From the NCBI RefSeq assembly GCF_030065885.1, contig NZ_JASJCS010000007.1:46625-110624 (forward strand): 64,000 nt of DNA, given 5' to 3'. The notes beneath the pieces were generated by a model that was not told the origin of the DNA, ran no database searches, and was given only the letters and a program-made list of their open reading frames with translations. Below, piece after piece: positions 8,984 through 18,437 of the stretch. The stretch comes from Ilumatobacter sp. Lineage in GTDB: Bacteria > Actinomycetota > Acidimicrobiia > Acidimicrobiales > Ilumatobacteraceae. Numbering within the stretch: the stretch's first letter is position 1; the number at the start of each line of letters is the position of its first letter. A program made the position numbers and the translations under genes.

Positions 8984-10390
8984 ATGATCGCGCAGGATGT
9001 CATCGAGCGGACGCTGGGCCGGGCACTCACCACGGGGGCCGAGTTCGCCGAGGTCTACGCCGAGGACAAACGCAACACGTCGGTGGCACTCGACGACGGC
9101 AAGATCGAACAGGTCACGTCGGGACGTGATCGCGGCGCGGGCATCCGGGTGATCAACGGCGAGACGACGGGGTTCGCCCACACCAGCGATCTCACCGAGC
9201 GCGGCCTCGCGGCGGCCGCCGAAGCAGCGGCGGCCGCGGCCAGCCGCGGCGACGGCGGCACCCGCACCGTGGCACTCGAGGCGGCGGCGACCCGCCGGGT
9301 CAACGCCGTGGCCGAGTTCCCCGAGGTCATCCCGAAGGCCACCAAGGTCGAGCTCCTGCAGCGCGTCGACGACGCGGCTCGGTCCGCCGGCCCTGCGATC
9401 GTGCAGGTCTCCGCCGGCTACGCCGACAGCCGGAAGCGGGTGCTCGTCGCCAACACCGACGGCGTGCACGTCGAGGACGACGTCGTTCGCATCCTCGCCC
9501 GCATCAGTGCCGTGGCCGACGGTGACACCGGCATGCAGACCGGCTTCCAGTCGATGGGTCACACGGTCGGCTGGGAGGTCTTCGACCCGAGCTTCGAGGG
9601 CTACGTCGACCTCGACGAGCTCGCTCGCGACGCAGCCCGGCAGGCGATCGTCAAGCTCAATGCCCGGCCCGCTCCGTCCGGCGAGATGCCGGTGGTCATC
9701 AAGAACGGGACCGGCGGCGTGCTGTTCCACGAGGCGTGTGGGCATGGCCTCGAGGCCGACCACATCCAGAAGGGCGCCAGCGTCTACGCGGGCAAGGTCG
9801 GCGAGCTCGTCGCCAGCCCGCTCGTCACGCTCGTCGATGACGGCACGATGGCGGGCGAGTGGGGCACGCTCGCCTACGACGACGAGGGCCACGCGACGCG
9901 ACGCAACGTCCTGATCGAGGACGGCGTGCTCACCGACTACATGTGGGACTACCTGCGCTCGCGCAAGGACGGCCGAGCGCCCTCCGGCAACGGTCGTCGC
10001 CAGAGCTACATGCACCTGCCGATGGTGCGGATGACCAACACGTTCGTGCTCGACGGGGCCGACGACCCTGACGAGATCGTCGCCTCGACGCCCCAGGGGG
10101 TGTATGTCAGTCACCTCGGCGGCGGCAGCGTCAACACCGCCACCGGCGACTTCGTCTTCGGCATGCGCGAGGCCTACCTGATCGAGGACGGGCAGATCAC
10201 CGAGCCCCTCCGCGAAGGCAACCTGATCGGCAACGGGCCGCAGGTGCTGCGCGACATCGATCTGCTCGGCAACGACTTCGCGATGGGCAATCCCGGTACG
10301 TGCGGCAAGGACGGTCAGGGCGTACCGGTCGGCGACGGCCAGCCGACCCTCCGGGTGAAGTCGCTGACGATCGGCGGGACCGCGGCGTGA
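8984..10390 (+). CDS. tldD: TldD family metalloprotease
   Basis: ORF 468 aa with LFHEACGHGLEADHIQKGASVYAGKVGE (HEXXXH) and conserved TldD C-terminus. Confidence 0.93.
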   Translation: MIAQDVIERTLGRALTTGAEFAEVYAEDKRNTSVALDDGKIEQVTSGRDRGAGIRVINGETTGFAHTSDLTERGLAAAAEAAAAAASRGDGGTRTVALEAAATRRVNAVAEFPEVIPKATKVELLQRVDDAARSAGPAIVQVSAGYADSRKRVLVANTDGVHVEDDVVRILARISAVADGDTGMQTGFQSMGHTVGWEVFDPSFEGYVDLDELARDAARQAIVKLNARPAPSGEMPVVIKNGTGGVLFHEACGHGLEADHIQKGASVYAGKVGELVASPLVTLVDDGTMAGEWGTLAYDDEGHATRRNVLIEDGVLTDYMWDYLRSRKDGRAPSGNGRRQSYMHLPMVRMTNTFVLDGADDPDEIVASTPQGVYVSHLGGGSVNTATGDFVFGMREAYLIEDGQITEPLREGNLIGNGPQVLRDIDLLGNDFAMGNPGTCGKDGQGVPVGDGQPTLRVKSLTIGGTAA

Positions 10391-11754
10391 GCCCATCGAC
10401 CTCCGACTCGGGCGCGGAGCTGTTGGCGCTCGCCGACCGAGTCGTCGAGCGGGCTGTGCCGGGCGAGCAGGTCGAGGCCTTCGTCGCCCGCGGCGGTGAC
10501 ACCGAGATCCGCGTCTACGAGGGCGAGGTCGAGCACTTCGTCGCCGCCCAGTCCGAAGGTGTCGGCATCCGCGTGCTGCGCGACGGCCGCACCGGCTTCG
10601 CGTACGCCGGCACGCTGTCGAGCGAGTCGATCGAGGAGGTGCTCGCCGAGGCGCGCGACAACGTCCAGTTCGGCACCATCGACGAATGGGCCGGCCTCGC
10701 CGAGCCCGACGGCGTGCCGGTCACCGACCAGGCACTCTGGAACGACGAGCTCGCCGACTTCGACACCGACGCCAAGATCGAGCTGGCGAAGGAGCTCGAG
10801 CGGCTGACGGCCGCACACGACTCGCGGATCCGGATCGACGACTCCAACTACGCCGATGCGTACGGCGAGGCGGCGGTGGCGAGCACGACCGGCATCCGGC
10901 AGTGGGGTCGTGAGAACGGGTGCTACGTCAGCATCTCGACGTTGGCCGACGACGGCGACGAGACCCAGACCGGCTTCGGCTTCAGCGTCGGCCGCACGCC
11001 GACGGCGCTCGACATCGAACGGGCGGCCAAGGACGGCGCCGAACGCGCGACCCGGCTGCTGGGTGCCACGAAGCCGCCGTCCGCGCGCACGACGGTGGTG
11101 CTCGACCCGTTCGTCACCGCGCAGTTCCTCGGCATCATCTCCTCGACGCTCAACGGCGAGGCCGTCGTCAAGGGGCGGAGCCTGTTCCGCGACCGCCTCG
11201 ACGACGAGGTCGCTCCCGCGTTCGTCAACCTGATCGACGACCCGACCAACCCGCTCGCCTACACGGCCACCGACGTCGACGGCGAAGGGCTCGCAGCGCG
11301 CCGGAACGCACTGATCGAGGGTGGCGTGCTGCGCCGGTTCACGCACAACTCGTACTCGGCGCGCCGGGCCGGCACCGTCTCGACCGGCAACGCGACCCGC
11401 GGTGGCTATGCCGGCACGCCGGGGGTCGGGGCGCTCGCGCTGTCGCTCGAACCCGGTTCTCGATCGCAGGAGGAGATCATCGCCGACATCGACGACGGCC
11501 TCCTCGTGCAGAGCGTCACCGGCATCCACTCGGGGGTCAACCCCGTCAGCGGCGACTTCTCGACAGGCGCCGCCGGCCTGATGATCCGCAACGGCGAGGT
11601 GGGCGAGCCAGTGCGCGAGTTCACGATCGCGTCGACGTTGCAGCGGATGCTGCTCGACATCGTCGAGATCGGCAACGACGTCGACTGGTTGCCGATGCGT
11701 GCAGCCGGCGTGAGCCTCGTGATCCGTGACGTGACGATGTCCGGCGCGAGCTGA
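10387..11754 (+). CDS. TldE/PmbA family protein
   Basis: GTG 10387 overlaps the tldD stop (GTGA); RDGRTGFAYAGTLS, NPVSGDFSTGAAGLMIRNGE; partner of TldD. Confidence 0.9.
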   Translation: MSPSTSDSGAELLALADRVVERAVPGEQVEAFVARGGDTEIRVYEGEVEHFVAAQSEGVGIRVLRDGRTGFAYAGTLSSESIEEVLAEARDNVQFGTIDEWAGLAEPDGVPVTDQALWNDELADFDTDAKIELAKELERLTAAHDSRIRIDDSNYADAYGEAAVASTTGIRQWGRENGCYVSISTLADDGDETQTGFGFSVGRTPTALDIERAAKDGAERATRLLGATKPPSARTTVVLDPFVTAQFLGIISSTLNGEAVVKGRSLFRDRLDDEVAPAFVNLIDDPTNPLAYTATDVDGEGLAARRNALIEGGVLRRFTHNSYSARRAGTVSTGNATRGGYAGTPGVGALALSLEPGSRSQEEIIADIDDGLLVQSVTGIHSGVNPVSGDFSTGAAGLMIRNGEVGEPVREFTIASTLQRMLLDIVEIGNDVDWLPMRAAGVSLVIRDVTMSGAS

Positions 11755-11865
11755 ACGGGCTTCGCACGGGCTGGGGCTAGCAGCCCTCGCCTCCCGGAGC
11801 TCGGCTGCTCGCTTGGCTGGGCTCCTCACCTCCCTGCCCGCGCGGGTGCGGTCGACTCCAGTGAA

Positions 11866-11893
11866 ATGACTGGCTTCGCCTGACCGAGCTCGC
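11866..11893 (+). repeat. dispersed intergenic repeat, core of copy A
   Basis: ATGACTGGCTTCGCCTGACCGAGCTCGC matches copy B (60007-60034, opposite strand) at 27/28; partial similarity extends over more than 100 bp. Confidence 0.75.
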
Positions 11894-12013
11894 TGTCTTC
11901 GCTGCGCTTCGACGCTGCGAGCCCTGCGGGCTCGGCCCACCTCGGTATTTCGACGCGGTCGGGCGGTGAGATGGGCGTCGGTGGGTGGCTCTGGCCCGCG
12001 GAATCGTCGTTCG

Positions 12014-12808
12014 TTACCAGCTGGCGGGGCCGCGGACCTCGAGGCCGTGGCCGGCGGCGAGGGTCGAGTCGAGGACGACGTGGCCCGGTCGGGTCATGCC
12101 CGACTCCTCGATGGTGGAGAAGCGGAGTCTGCTCGCGTCCCAGCCGTGCCGTCGCGCCGTCATCGTGGCGAGCTCGGCGCGGCTCAGCGGGTCGGGGCCG
12201 GTGAGGTTGAGCACGCCGCTCGGCTCGGAGCGGTCGGCCAGTGCGACCAACGCGACGGCCAGATCATCGACCAGCAGCGCTGAGCGGACCTCGTCGGTGA
12301 AGAACGTCATCGACGACGTGCCCGAGACGGCGTCGCGCACGGCTCGTTCGTGCCCGGACAGCTCGTGGACGCCGTAGAGCAGCGACGTCCTGACGATGAC
12401 GGCCGAGGGGCACGCCGCGGCCACCTCGCGTTCGGCGTCGGCCTTGTCCCGTCCGTAGTCGTGCACAGCCGTGGGCTCGTCGGCCTCGGTGTACGGCGCG
12501 AGGCGACCGGCGAACAGCGCATCGGTCGAGACGTGCACGAGGCGGGCGCCGCACCGTGCCGCTGCCGACGCGACGTGACGGCTGGCGTCGACGATCGAGG
12601 TGCGATCGTCCTTGCGATACGCGGTGTGGATGATCGCTGCCGGCTGCCGGCCGGCGATCATCTCGTGGACCGATACGGCGTCGCGCAGGTCCAGCGACCG
12701 CGACGTCGGCGCGATCACCTCCCACCCCTCGGACGCCGGGCCGTCGACGATGTGGCGCCCGAGGAACCCCGAGCCACCCGTCACGAACAACCGGCGCGGA
12801 TGCCTCAT
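12014..12808 (-). CDS. NAD-dependent epimerase/dTDP-4-dehydrorhamnose reductase-like SDR
   Basis: Within ORF 12014..13603: MRHPRRLFVTGGSGFLGRHIVD...VHVSTDALFAG...YGRDKADAEREV. Confidence 0.85.
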   Translation of the reverse strand: MRHPRRLFVTGGSGFLGRHIVDGPASEGWEVIAPTSRSLDLRDAVSVHEMIAGRQPAAIIHTAYRKDDRTSIVDASRHVASAAARCGARLVHVSTDALFAGRLAPYTEADEPTAVHDYGRDKADAEREVAAACPSAVIVRTSLLYGVHELSGHERAVRDAVSGTSSMTFFTDEVRSALLVDDLAVALVALADRSEPSGVLNLTGPDPLSRAELATMTARRHGWDASRLRFSTIEESGMTRPGHVVLDSTLAAGHGLEVRGPASW

Positions 12809-12842
12809 CATCACGATGGTACGGCGGTACCGTCCGGGGGTC

Positions 12843-13673
12843 ATGCCGATCCTCCATGCGATCGTCCTCGGCCTCGTGCAAGGTCTGTCGGAGTTCCTGC
12901 CGATCTCGTCGAGCGGCCATCTGCTGCTCGTGCCGTGGTTGCTCGACTGGAACGACCTCGACGATCCATCGGTGAAGAAATCGTTCGACGTCGCGCTGCA
13001 CCTCGGCACGTTCGTCGCCGTCGTCGCGTACTTCAGGCGCGAGCTCGTCGTGTACGTCAGGGAGGGCGTCCGGCTGCTGTACCGGCGCGAGCGACCCGTC
13101 ACCGCGGAAGGCCGCATCGCCTGGCTGCTCGTGGTGGCGACGCTGCCGGCAGCGGCGGTCGGTGCGTTGTTCGAGGAATGGATCGACGAGCAACTCGGCA
13201 CGCCGACGATCATCGCGATCTCGCTGATCGGCTTCGGTGTGTTGCTGTGGTGGGCGGACCGCCTGCTCGGCCGCCGCACCGTCGACGAGTTCAACACCCG
13301 CGACGCGCTGCTCGTCGGCGCGGCGCAGGCGCTGGCGCTCAACCCCGGCACGTCGCGATCGGGCATCACGATCACCGCGGCTCGGCAGATCGGCTTCGAT
13401 CGTGACTCGGCCGCCCGGCTCAGCTTCCTGATGAGCATCCCGGTCATCGCCGGCGCCGTCGTGCTCAAGGTCGGCGGGATGCTCGCCGATGGCGTGCCCG
13501 ACGATCTCGTGGTGCCGATGATCGTCGGGATCGTCACCAGCGGCATCTCGGGCTGGGTGGCGGTGTGGGGCACGCTCCGCCTGGTCAGGACCCGGACGTT
13601 CACCCCCTTCGTCGTGTACCGGATCGCGCTCGGCGCGCTGGTGCTGGTGGTGGTCGCAGCCGGCTGGCGCTGA
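12843..13673 (+). CDS. uppP: undecaprenyl-diphosphatase
   Basis: LVQGLSEFLPISSSGHLLLVPWLL and NPGTSRSGITITAARQIGFDRDSAARLSFLMSIPVI signature motifs of BacA/UppP. Confidence 0.95.
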   Translation: MPILHAIVLGLVQGLSEFLPISSSGHLLLVPWLLDWNDLDDPSVKKSFDVALHLGTFVAVVAYFRRELVVYVREGVRLLYRRERPVTAEGRIAWLLVVATLPAAAVGALFEEWIDEQLGTPTIIAISLIGFGVLLWWADRLLGRRTVDEFNTRDALLVGAAQALALNPGTSRSGITITAARQIGFDRDSAARLSFLMSIPVIAGAVVLKVGGMLADGVPDDLVVPMIVGIVTSGISGWVAVWGTLRLVRTRTFTPFVVYRIALGALVLVVVAAGWR

Positions 13674-13686
13674 CGCCGCGCCTGCG

Positions 13687-14295
13687 TCAGGGCCGGAGGA
13701 GCAACGTCAACGAACCCGCCTCGGCGGCGGCCGGGAGCAGTGGGGCCGCGTCGGCCGGTACGGCGACCAGCGTCACGTCGTCGACGCGGGCGGTGACGAC
13801 GATGTCGTCGGCGATCACGAACCCGTCGCTGACCGCGACGACCCGGTCACCGACGCCGGCACTCGACGGCGGCGACTCGACCACGGGGACGGCGAGCCAA
13901 CCCGGCGGCACGAGCGCGGTGGGACCGTCGCCGACGGCGACGTCGTGCGTCATGACGATCTCGCCCGCTGCGATGTGCTGGCGCGCGATCGTGCCTGCGA
14001 CGTCGAAGTCGCCGTCGATGACGGCGCCCTCGGGGACGACGGCGTCGGGCAACTCGACGAGCTCGGCCGCGACCGGCTCGCCGTGGCCGACGGCCCGCGT
14101 GGCCATCCAGACCGACGAGGTCGACCCCCACGACGCCGCGGCGGCATCGACTCGATCGAGTCGTTCGAGCACCGACGCCGACAGCGCGGCGGCGACGACG
14201 AGCACTGCGAGCCAGTGGAGCCACGGGTACCTGGCGACCACCCTCCGTACGGCGACAGCTCGACGCGCCGCGGCGAGGCTGCGAACAACGGACAT
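13687..14295 (-). CDS. SAF-domain (CpaB-like) membrane-anchored protein
   Basis: ORF 202 aa: N-terminal TM, then SSVWMATRAVGHGEPVAAELVEL...ARQHIAAGEIVMTHDV. Confidence 0.65.
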   Translation of the reverse strand: MSVVRSLAAARRAVAVRRVVARYPWLHWLAVLVVAAALSASVLERLDRVDAAAASWGSTSSVWMATRAVGHGEPVAAELVELPDAVVPEGAVIDGDFDVAGTIARQHIAAGEIVMTHDVAVGDGPTALVPPGWLAVPVVESPPSSAGVGDRVVAVSDGFVIADDIVVTARVDDVTLVAVPADAAPLLPAAAEAGSLTLLLRP

Positions 14296-14340
14296 CTCAA
14301 CCCTCCCTGACAGACAGGACGAGGGGAAGTCGGCTGCGGG

Positions 14341-15141
14341 TCAGGTTATCGCCGGGACGGCCAGGGCGAGCACGCCGCGGAGGCGCGCGACGTTCTGGCG
14401 CATCACCTCGAGCACGGCCTCCATCGTGACCGGCTCGTGACCGTCGACGCCGGCGTCGTAGTCGGTGACCAGGCCGACGGTAGCGTACGGGAGGCCCGCC
14501 TCGGCGGCGAGCGCGGCCTCGGGATAGCCCGTCATGTTGACCACCGACCAGCCCATCTGCCGGAACCAGGCGCTCTCGGCGCGGGTCGAGAACCGTGGCC
14601 CGTTGATGACCACCATCGTGCCGCCGTCGTGGACCGTGACGTCGGCTGCTCGTGCGGCGTCGACGAGCACCCGTCGCAGGTCGGCGTCGTACGGGTCGGC
14701 GAACGCCTGATGGTGCACCGAACCCTCGTGACCCGGCGTCTCGTCGGAGGCGCCGACGTCGTGGTACGTATCGGGTCGCCCCCACGTGCGATCGACGAGC
14801 TGGTCGACGACGACGAAGTCGCCGGGGTGGAGGTCGGGCTGCAGGGAGCCGCAGCTGCACGGCCCGACGACGGCCCGGACGCCGAGCGAGGCGAGCGCCC
14901 ACACGTTGGCGCGGAACGGGACGCGATGCGGAGCGTACTCGTGGTGACGGCCGTGCCGGGGGAGGAACGCCACCCGACGTCCGGCGAGCTCGCCGACGGT
15001 GATCGCTCCCGCCGGCTCACCGAACGGCGTCGGCATCGACACCTCGACGGCGTCGTCGAGCAGCTCGTAGAAGCCCGAGCCGCCGATGACGCCCACCTCA
15101 GCGCCCAGGTCGGATGCCCGGTCGCTGAGCGGGATCAGCAT
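14341..15141 (-). CDS. mtnP: S-methyl-5'-thioadenosine phosphorylase
   Basis: VGVIGGSGFYELLDD, FLPRHGRHHEYAPHRVPFRANVWAL, NMTGYPEAALAAEAGLPYATVGLVTDYDAG. Confidence 0.93.
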   Translation of the reverse strand: MLIPLSDRASDLGAEVGVIGGSGFYELLDDAVEVSMPTPFGEPAGAITVGELAGRRVAFLPRHGRHHEYAPHRVPFRANVWALASLGVRAVVGPCSCGSLQPDLHPGDFVVVDQLVDRTWGRPDTYHDVGASDETPGHEGSVHHQAFADPYDADLRRVLVDAARAADVTVHDGGTMVVINGPRFSTRAESAWFRQMGWSVVNMTGYPEAALAAEAGLPYATVGLVTDYDAGVDGHEPVTMEAVLEVMRQNVARLRGVLALAVPAIT

Positions 15142-15458
15142 CAGTCGGAGGACGAGGACGAGGAGGCGCCCGAGCCCACCGAGCTCGAGCTCGACGACGA
15201 GTCGCCCGAGGAGGACGAGTCGCTCGACGACGACGAATCCTTGGAGGAATCCTTGGACGAGCCGTTGCTCGAGCGGCTGTCGTTCTTGTAGAAGCCGTCA
15301 CCCTTGAAGGTGACGCCGACCGGCAAGAAGACCTTCTTGACCGCCATCGTCTCGCCACTGTCGGGGTGGACGGCCTCGGTCAGCGTGTCGTCGGCGAACG
15401 ACTGCTGGACCTCGATGGTCTCGCCCGTCTCGATGAACTTGTACACGTACGTCGGCAT
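15141..15458 (-). CDS. FmdB-like protein lacking the zinc-ribbon cysteines, Ser-rich C-terminus
   Basis: MPTYVYKFIETGETIEVQQSFADDTLTEAV...KVFLPVGVTFKGDGFYKNDSRSS matches the FmdB family framework but has no CxxC; tail is almost pure Ser/Asp. Confidence 0.75.
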   Translation of the reverse strand: MPTYVYKFIETGETIEVQQSFADDTLTEAVHPDSGETMAVKKVFLPVGVTFKGDGFYKNDSRSSNGSSKDSSKDSSSSSDSSSSGDSSSSSSSVGSGASSSSSSD

Positions 15459-15596
15459 GACACCAGCAAGATATCGGCGTTCGCGGGCGACGAAGCGGGT
15501 CGGACGCCTGGTTCCGCGGTCGGCCCACGGGACCGGCCGGCAGCGACCGCAGGGTGTTCGTGGTCACCGCCGTGCCGGTGTCCTATGGTTCGCGCC

Positions 15597-16463
15597 ATGC
15601 TCGTGCGTAGCGCCGTCATCCCCGCCGCGGGTCTGGGCACCCGCTTCCTCCCGGCGACCAAGGCGGTCCCCAAGGAACTGATGCCGATCGGCGACACGCC
15701 GGCGATCCAGATCATCATCGACGAGGCGCTCGGTGCGGGCATCGAACACATCGTGGTGGTCAGCAGCCGAACCAAGCCGGCGATCGAGCAGTACTTCGCG
15801 CCCGACGACGCCCTCGTCGCGACGCTTCGCGAGAAGGGCAAGGACGATGTCGCCGATCGGCTCGCGGCGATCGGTCGCGACTGGCGCGTCACGATCGCGT
15901 ACCAGGACAACCCGCGCGGCCTCGGTCACGCGGTCGGCTGCGGGCGTGAGGCCGTCGGTGACGAGCCCTTCGCCGTGCTGCTGCCCGACGAGCTGATGGG
16001 TGACTCGTCGCTGCTGGCCCAGATGAACGGCGTGTGCTCGAGCAGCGGCGGCAGCGTGGTCGGCGTGAAGGAGGTGCCACGCGACCAGGTCAGCTCGTAC
16101 GGCGTGCTCGCACCGTCGGCGCCGATCGACGAGGCCGGCGTGATCCCCGTCGCCGACCTGGTCGAGAAGCCGCCGGTCGCCGAGGCGCCGAGCGACTACA
16201 TCATCATCGGTCGCTACGTCCTGACGCCCGATGTCTTCGACGAGATCGCGAACCTCGAGCCGGGGAGCGGCGGCGAGCTGCAGCTCACCGACGCGCTGCG
16301 GGCGCAGGCCGCGCGTTCTCCGTTCCACGGGGTGCTCGCGCGGACGTCGCGCCACGACACCGGCAACCCGCTGGGGTTCCTCGAGGCGTCGATCGCGTTC
16401 GGGCTTCGCGACCGGTCGATGGGTGACGAGCTGCGAGCCCACCTCGCGTCACTCGTCGTCTGA
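15597..16463 (+). CDS. galU: UTP--glucose-1-phosphate uridylyltransferase
   Basis: MLVRSAVIPAAGLGTRFLPATKAVPKELMPIGDTPAIQIIIDEA; classic GalU N-terminus. Confidence 0.94.
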   Translation: MLVRSAVIPAAGLGTRFLPATKAVPKELMPIGDTPAIQIIIDEALGAGIEHIVVVSSRTKPAIEQYFAPDDALVATLREKGKDDVADRLAAIGRDWRVTIAYQDNPRGLGHAVGCGREAVGDEPFAVLLPDELMGDSSLLAQMNGVCSSSGGSVVGVKEVPRDQVSSYGVLAPSAPIDEAGVIPVADLVEKPPVAEAPSDYIIIGRYVLTPDVFDEIANLEPGSGGELQLTDALRAQAARSPFHGVLARTSRHDTGNPLGFLEASIAFGLRDRSMGDELRAHLASLVV

Positions 16464-16500
16464 GCGAGCCCGCGATCGGGTCGCCCGCGTCGCCGGCGAC

Positions 16501-17052
16501 TCAGTGCAACCGTCTGCCGACGCCGTCGACGTCGTGGGGCAGCCCGTACGCGTCGACGTCGAACTCGACCCGCTCGTCGCCCAGCGAGACCGCCCATCGG
16601 TGCTCGGCGAGACGTTGGTAGCCGTGGTGGGCGCGCACGACCCCCAGGTTCTCGACGTCGATGTCGAGCGCGGTGACGTCGCTGGCGTGGCCGACCTGGA
16701 GCGGGAGTCGCCGGATCGGGAGCGCGAGCGCGAAGACGCTGCCCCCGACGAACACGTCGTGGGCGCCGTCGAGGTCGGGGCGGTGCGCGCCGTTCACCTC
16801 CCCCCACCTGCCGCGCCCGTCGGTGCCCAACCAGAGATCCGGCTCGTCGAGGTCGCGGAACAGCAGGAGTTGTCGGACCTGCCACAGCGGGGACAGCCGA
16901 ACGACGTAGTCGACATCCTCCCGGTCGAGGTGGACGACGGCCGTCCACGCCTCGTTTTCCCACCGCAGTGCGAGCGACTCGGTGTCGCCGCCGTCCCACC
17001 GGGTCCATCGCGCCTCGAAGCCGTCGGCGGGAAAGGCGAGCAGGTCGGTCAC
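16501..17052 (-). CDS. putative glycolipid-binding domain protein
   Basis: GTG 17052, 183 aa: LWLGTDGRGRWGEVNGAHRPDLDGAHDVFVGGSVFALALPIRRLPLQVG resembles the Glycolipid_bind family. Confidence 0.65.
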   Translation of the reverse strand: MTDLLAFPADGFEARWTRWDGGDTESLALRWENEAWTAVVHLDREDVDYVVRLSPLWQVRQLLLFRDLDEPDLWLGTDGRGRWGEVNGAHRPDLDGAHDVFVGGSVFALALPIRRLPLQVGHASDVTALDIDVENLGVVRAHHGYQRLAEHRWAVSLGDERVEFDVDAYGLPHDVDGVGRRLH

Positions 17053-17159
17053 GGGGACAGTGTGCCGGGTCGCGCCCGATCCTCCTGCGCTGACGTCGAG
17101 GTGGGTTCGCGACGGCACGGTTGGGGCGGCCCCGAGCGCCCGGCGGTACCGTTCGGCGG

Positions 17160-18362
17160 GTGAAGCCGCTCGAGGAAGCCCAGACCTTCGTGATCGGGTC
17201 GTGCCCGCCGATGGCGGCGACCGACGTGGAGTTCGCCGACGCCGAGGGCCTGGTGCTGGCCGCCGACGTGTCGGCGACCGAGCAGGTGCCGCCCTTCGAC
17301 AACACGGCCGTCGACGGGTACGCCGTCGTCGCCGCCGACACGGCGACCGGCGAGGTCGAGCTCCCCGTCGTGGACGAGGTGGCGGCCGGAGCCGCAAGTG
17401 ATCACGTCCTGCAGCCGGGTGAGGCGATCCGGATCATGACGGGTGCGCCGATGCCGGCGGGCGCCGACGCAGTCGTCATGGTCGAGGACACCGAGCGCGT
17501 GGGCGACGACCGCGTGCGTGTGCGCGCCACCGTCGAGCCGGGCGCGGCCGTGCGGCGGGCGGGCGACGACGTGCAACCCGGCGACCTGCTGTTCCCCGCC
17601 GGCACGGTGGTGACGCCGGCGATCGTGGGTGTGCTGGCCAGCATCAACGCCCGCACGGTCAGCGCACATCCGCGGGCCAGGGTCGCGGTGTTGTCGACGG
17701 GCGACGAGCTGGTCGAGGACGGCCGCCCGCTGGCGCCCGGCGAGATCCGCGAGAGCAACCGGCGGATGCTCGCCGGGATGCTCCGCGAGACGGGTTGCGA
17801 CGTCGTCGACCACGGCACGGTGCGCGACGACGAGGCCGAGCTCGAAGGGGTGCTCCGATCTGCGGCAGCGGAGTGCGACGCGATCGTCACCAGCGGTGGT
17901 GTCAGCATGGGCGACTACGACGTCGTCAAGGCGGTGCTCGGCCGCATCGCCGACATGACGTGGATGCAGATCGCGATCAAGCCCGCCAAGCCGTTCGCGT
18001 TCGGCACCATCGGGGGCACGCCGATCTTCGGTCTGCCGGGCAACCCGGTCAGCTCGATCGTGAGCTTCGAGATGTTGGCCCGCCCCGCGTTGCGGAGGAT
18101 GATGGGGCACCGCAAGCTCGCCCGTCAGAGCCTCGTCGCGATCGCCGACGACGACCTCAGCCGACGCCCCGACGGCAAGGTGCACCTGATGCGGGTGCTC
18201 GCCGGCTTCGAGGACGACGGCCGCTGCCACGTGCGGTCGGCCAGGGCGCAGGGCAGCCATCAGCTCGCTGCGACCGCCCTCGCCAACGCGATCGCGGTCG
18301 TGCCCGACGGCGACGGCCTGCCCGCCGGCGCCGAGGTCGCGATCGTCATGATGCAGGGCTGA
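17160..18362 (+). CDS. moeA: molybdopterin molybdotransferase MoeA
   Basis: GTG 17160; PPFDNTAVDGYAV, IMTGAPMPAGADAVVMVEDT, TSGGVSMGDYD, GLPGNPVSS motifs. Confidence 0.95.
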   Translation: MKPLEEAQTFVIGSCPPMAATDVEFADAEGLVLAADVSATEQVPPFDNTAVDGYAVVAADTATGEVELPVVDEVAAGAASDHVLQPGEAIRIMTGAPMPAGADAVVMVEDTERVGDDRVRVRATVEPGAAVRRAGDDVQPGDLLFPAGTVVTPAIVGVLASINARTVSAHPRARVAVLSTGDELVEDGRPLAPGEIRESNRRMLAGMLRETGCDVVDHGTVRDDEAELEGVLRSAAAECDAIVTSGGVSMGDYDVVKAVLGRIADMTWMQIAIKPAKPFAFGTIGGTPIFGLPGNPVSSIVSFEMLARPALRRMMGHRKLARQSLVAIADDDLSRRPDGKVHLMRVLAGFEDDGRCHVRSARAQGSHQLAATALANAIAVVPDGDGLPAGAEVAIVMMQG

Positions 18363-18366
18363 CCAC

Positions 18367-18390
18367 GGCCCGCCCTGCTGTCGGCGGGCC
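18367..18390. terminator. putative hairpin terminator downstream of moeA
   Basis: Perfect 8-bp inverted repeat GGCCCGCC-ctgctgtc-GGCGGGCC just after the moeA stop; no U-tract. Confidence 0.4.
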
Positions 18391-18437
18391 GGCCGCCCGA
18401 GCAGACGGATGGCGGCCGACCACCGTAGGCTGGGCCG

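Noticed and set aside
8861-10396. N-terminal extension of minus-strand ORF 8474..10396
   Set aside because: Only the last 128 codons look real (thioesterase-like); the extension is antisense to tldD.
8984-11754. TldD/TldE as part of a RiPP (microcin-like) cluster
   Set aside because: No precursor peptide, modification enzyme or exporter seen nearby; likely a housekeeping protease pair.
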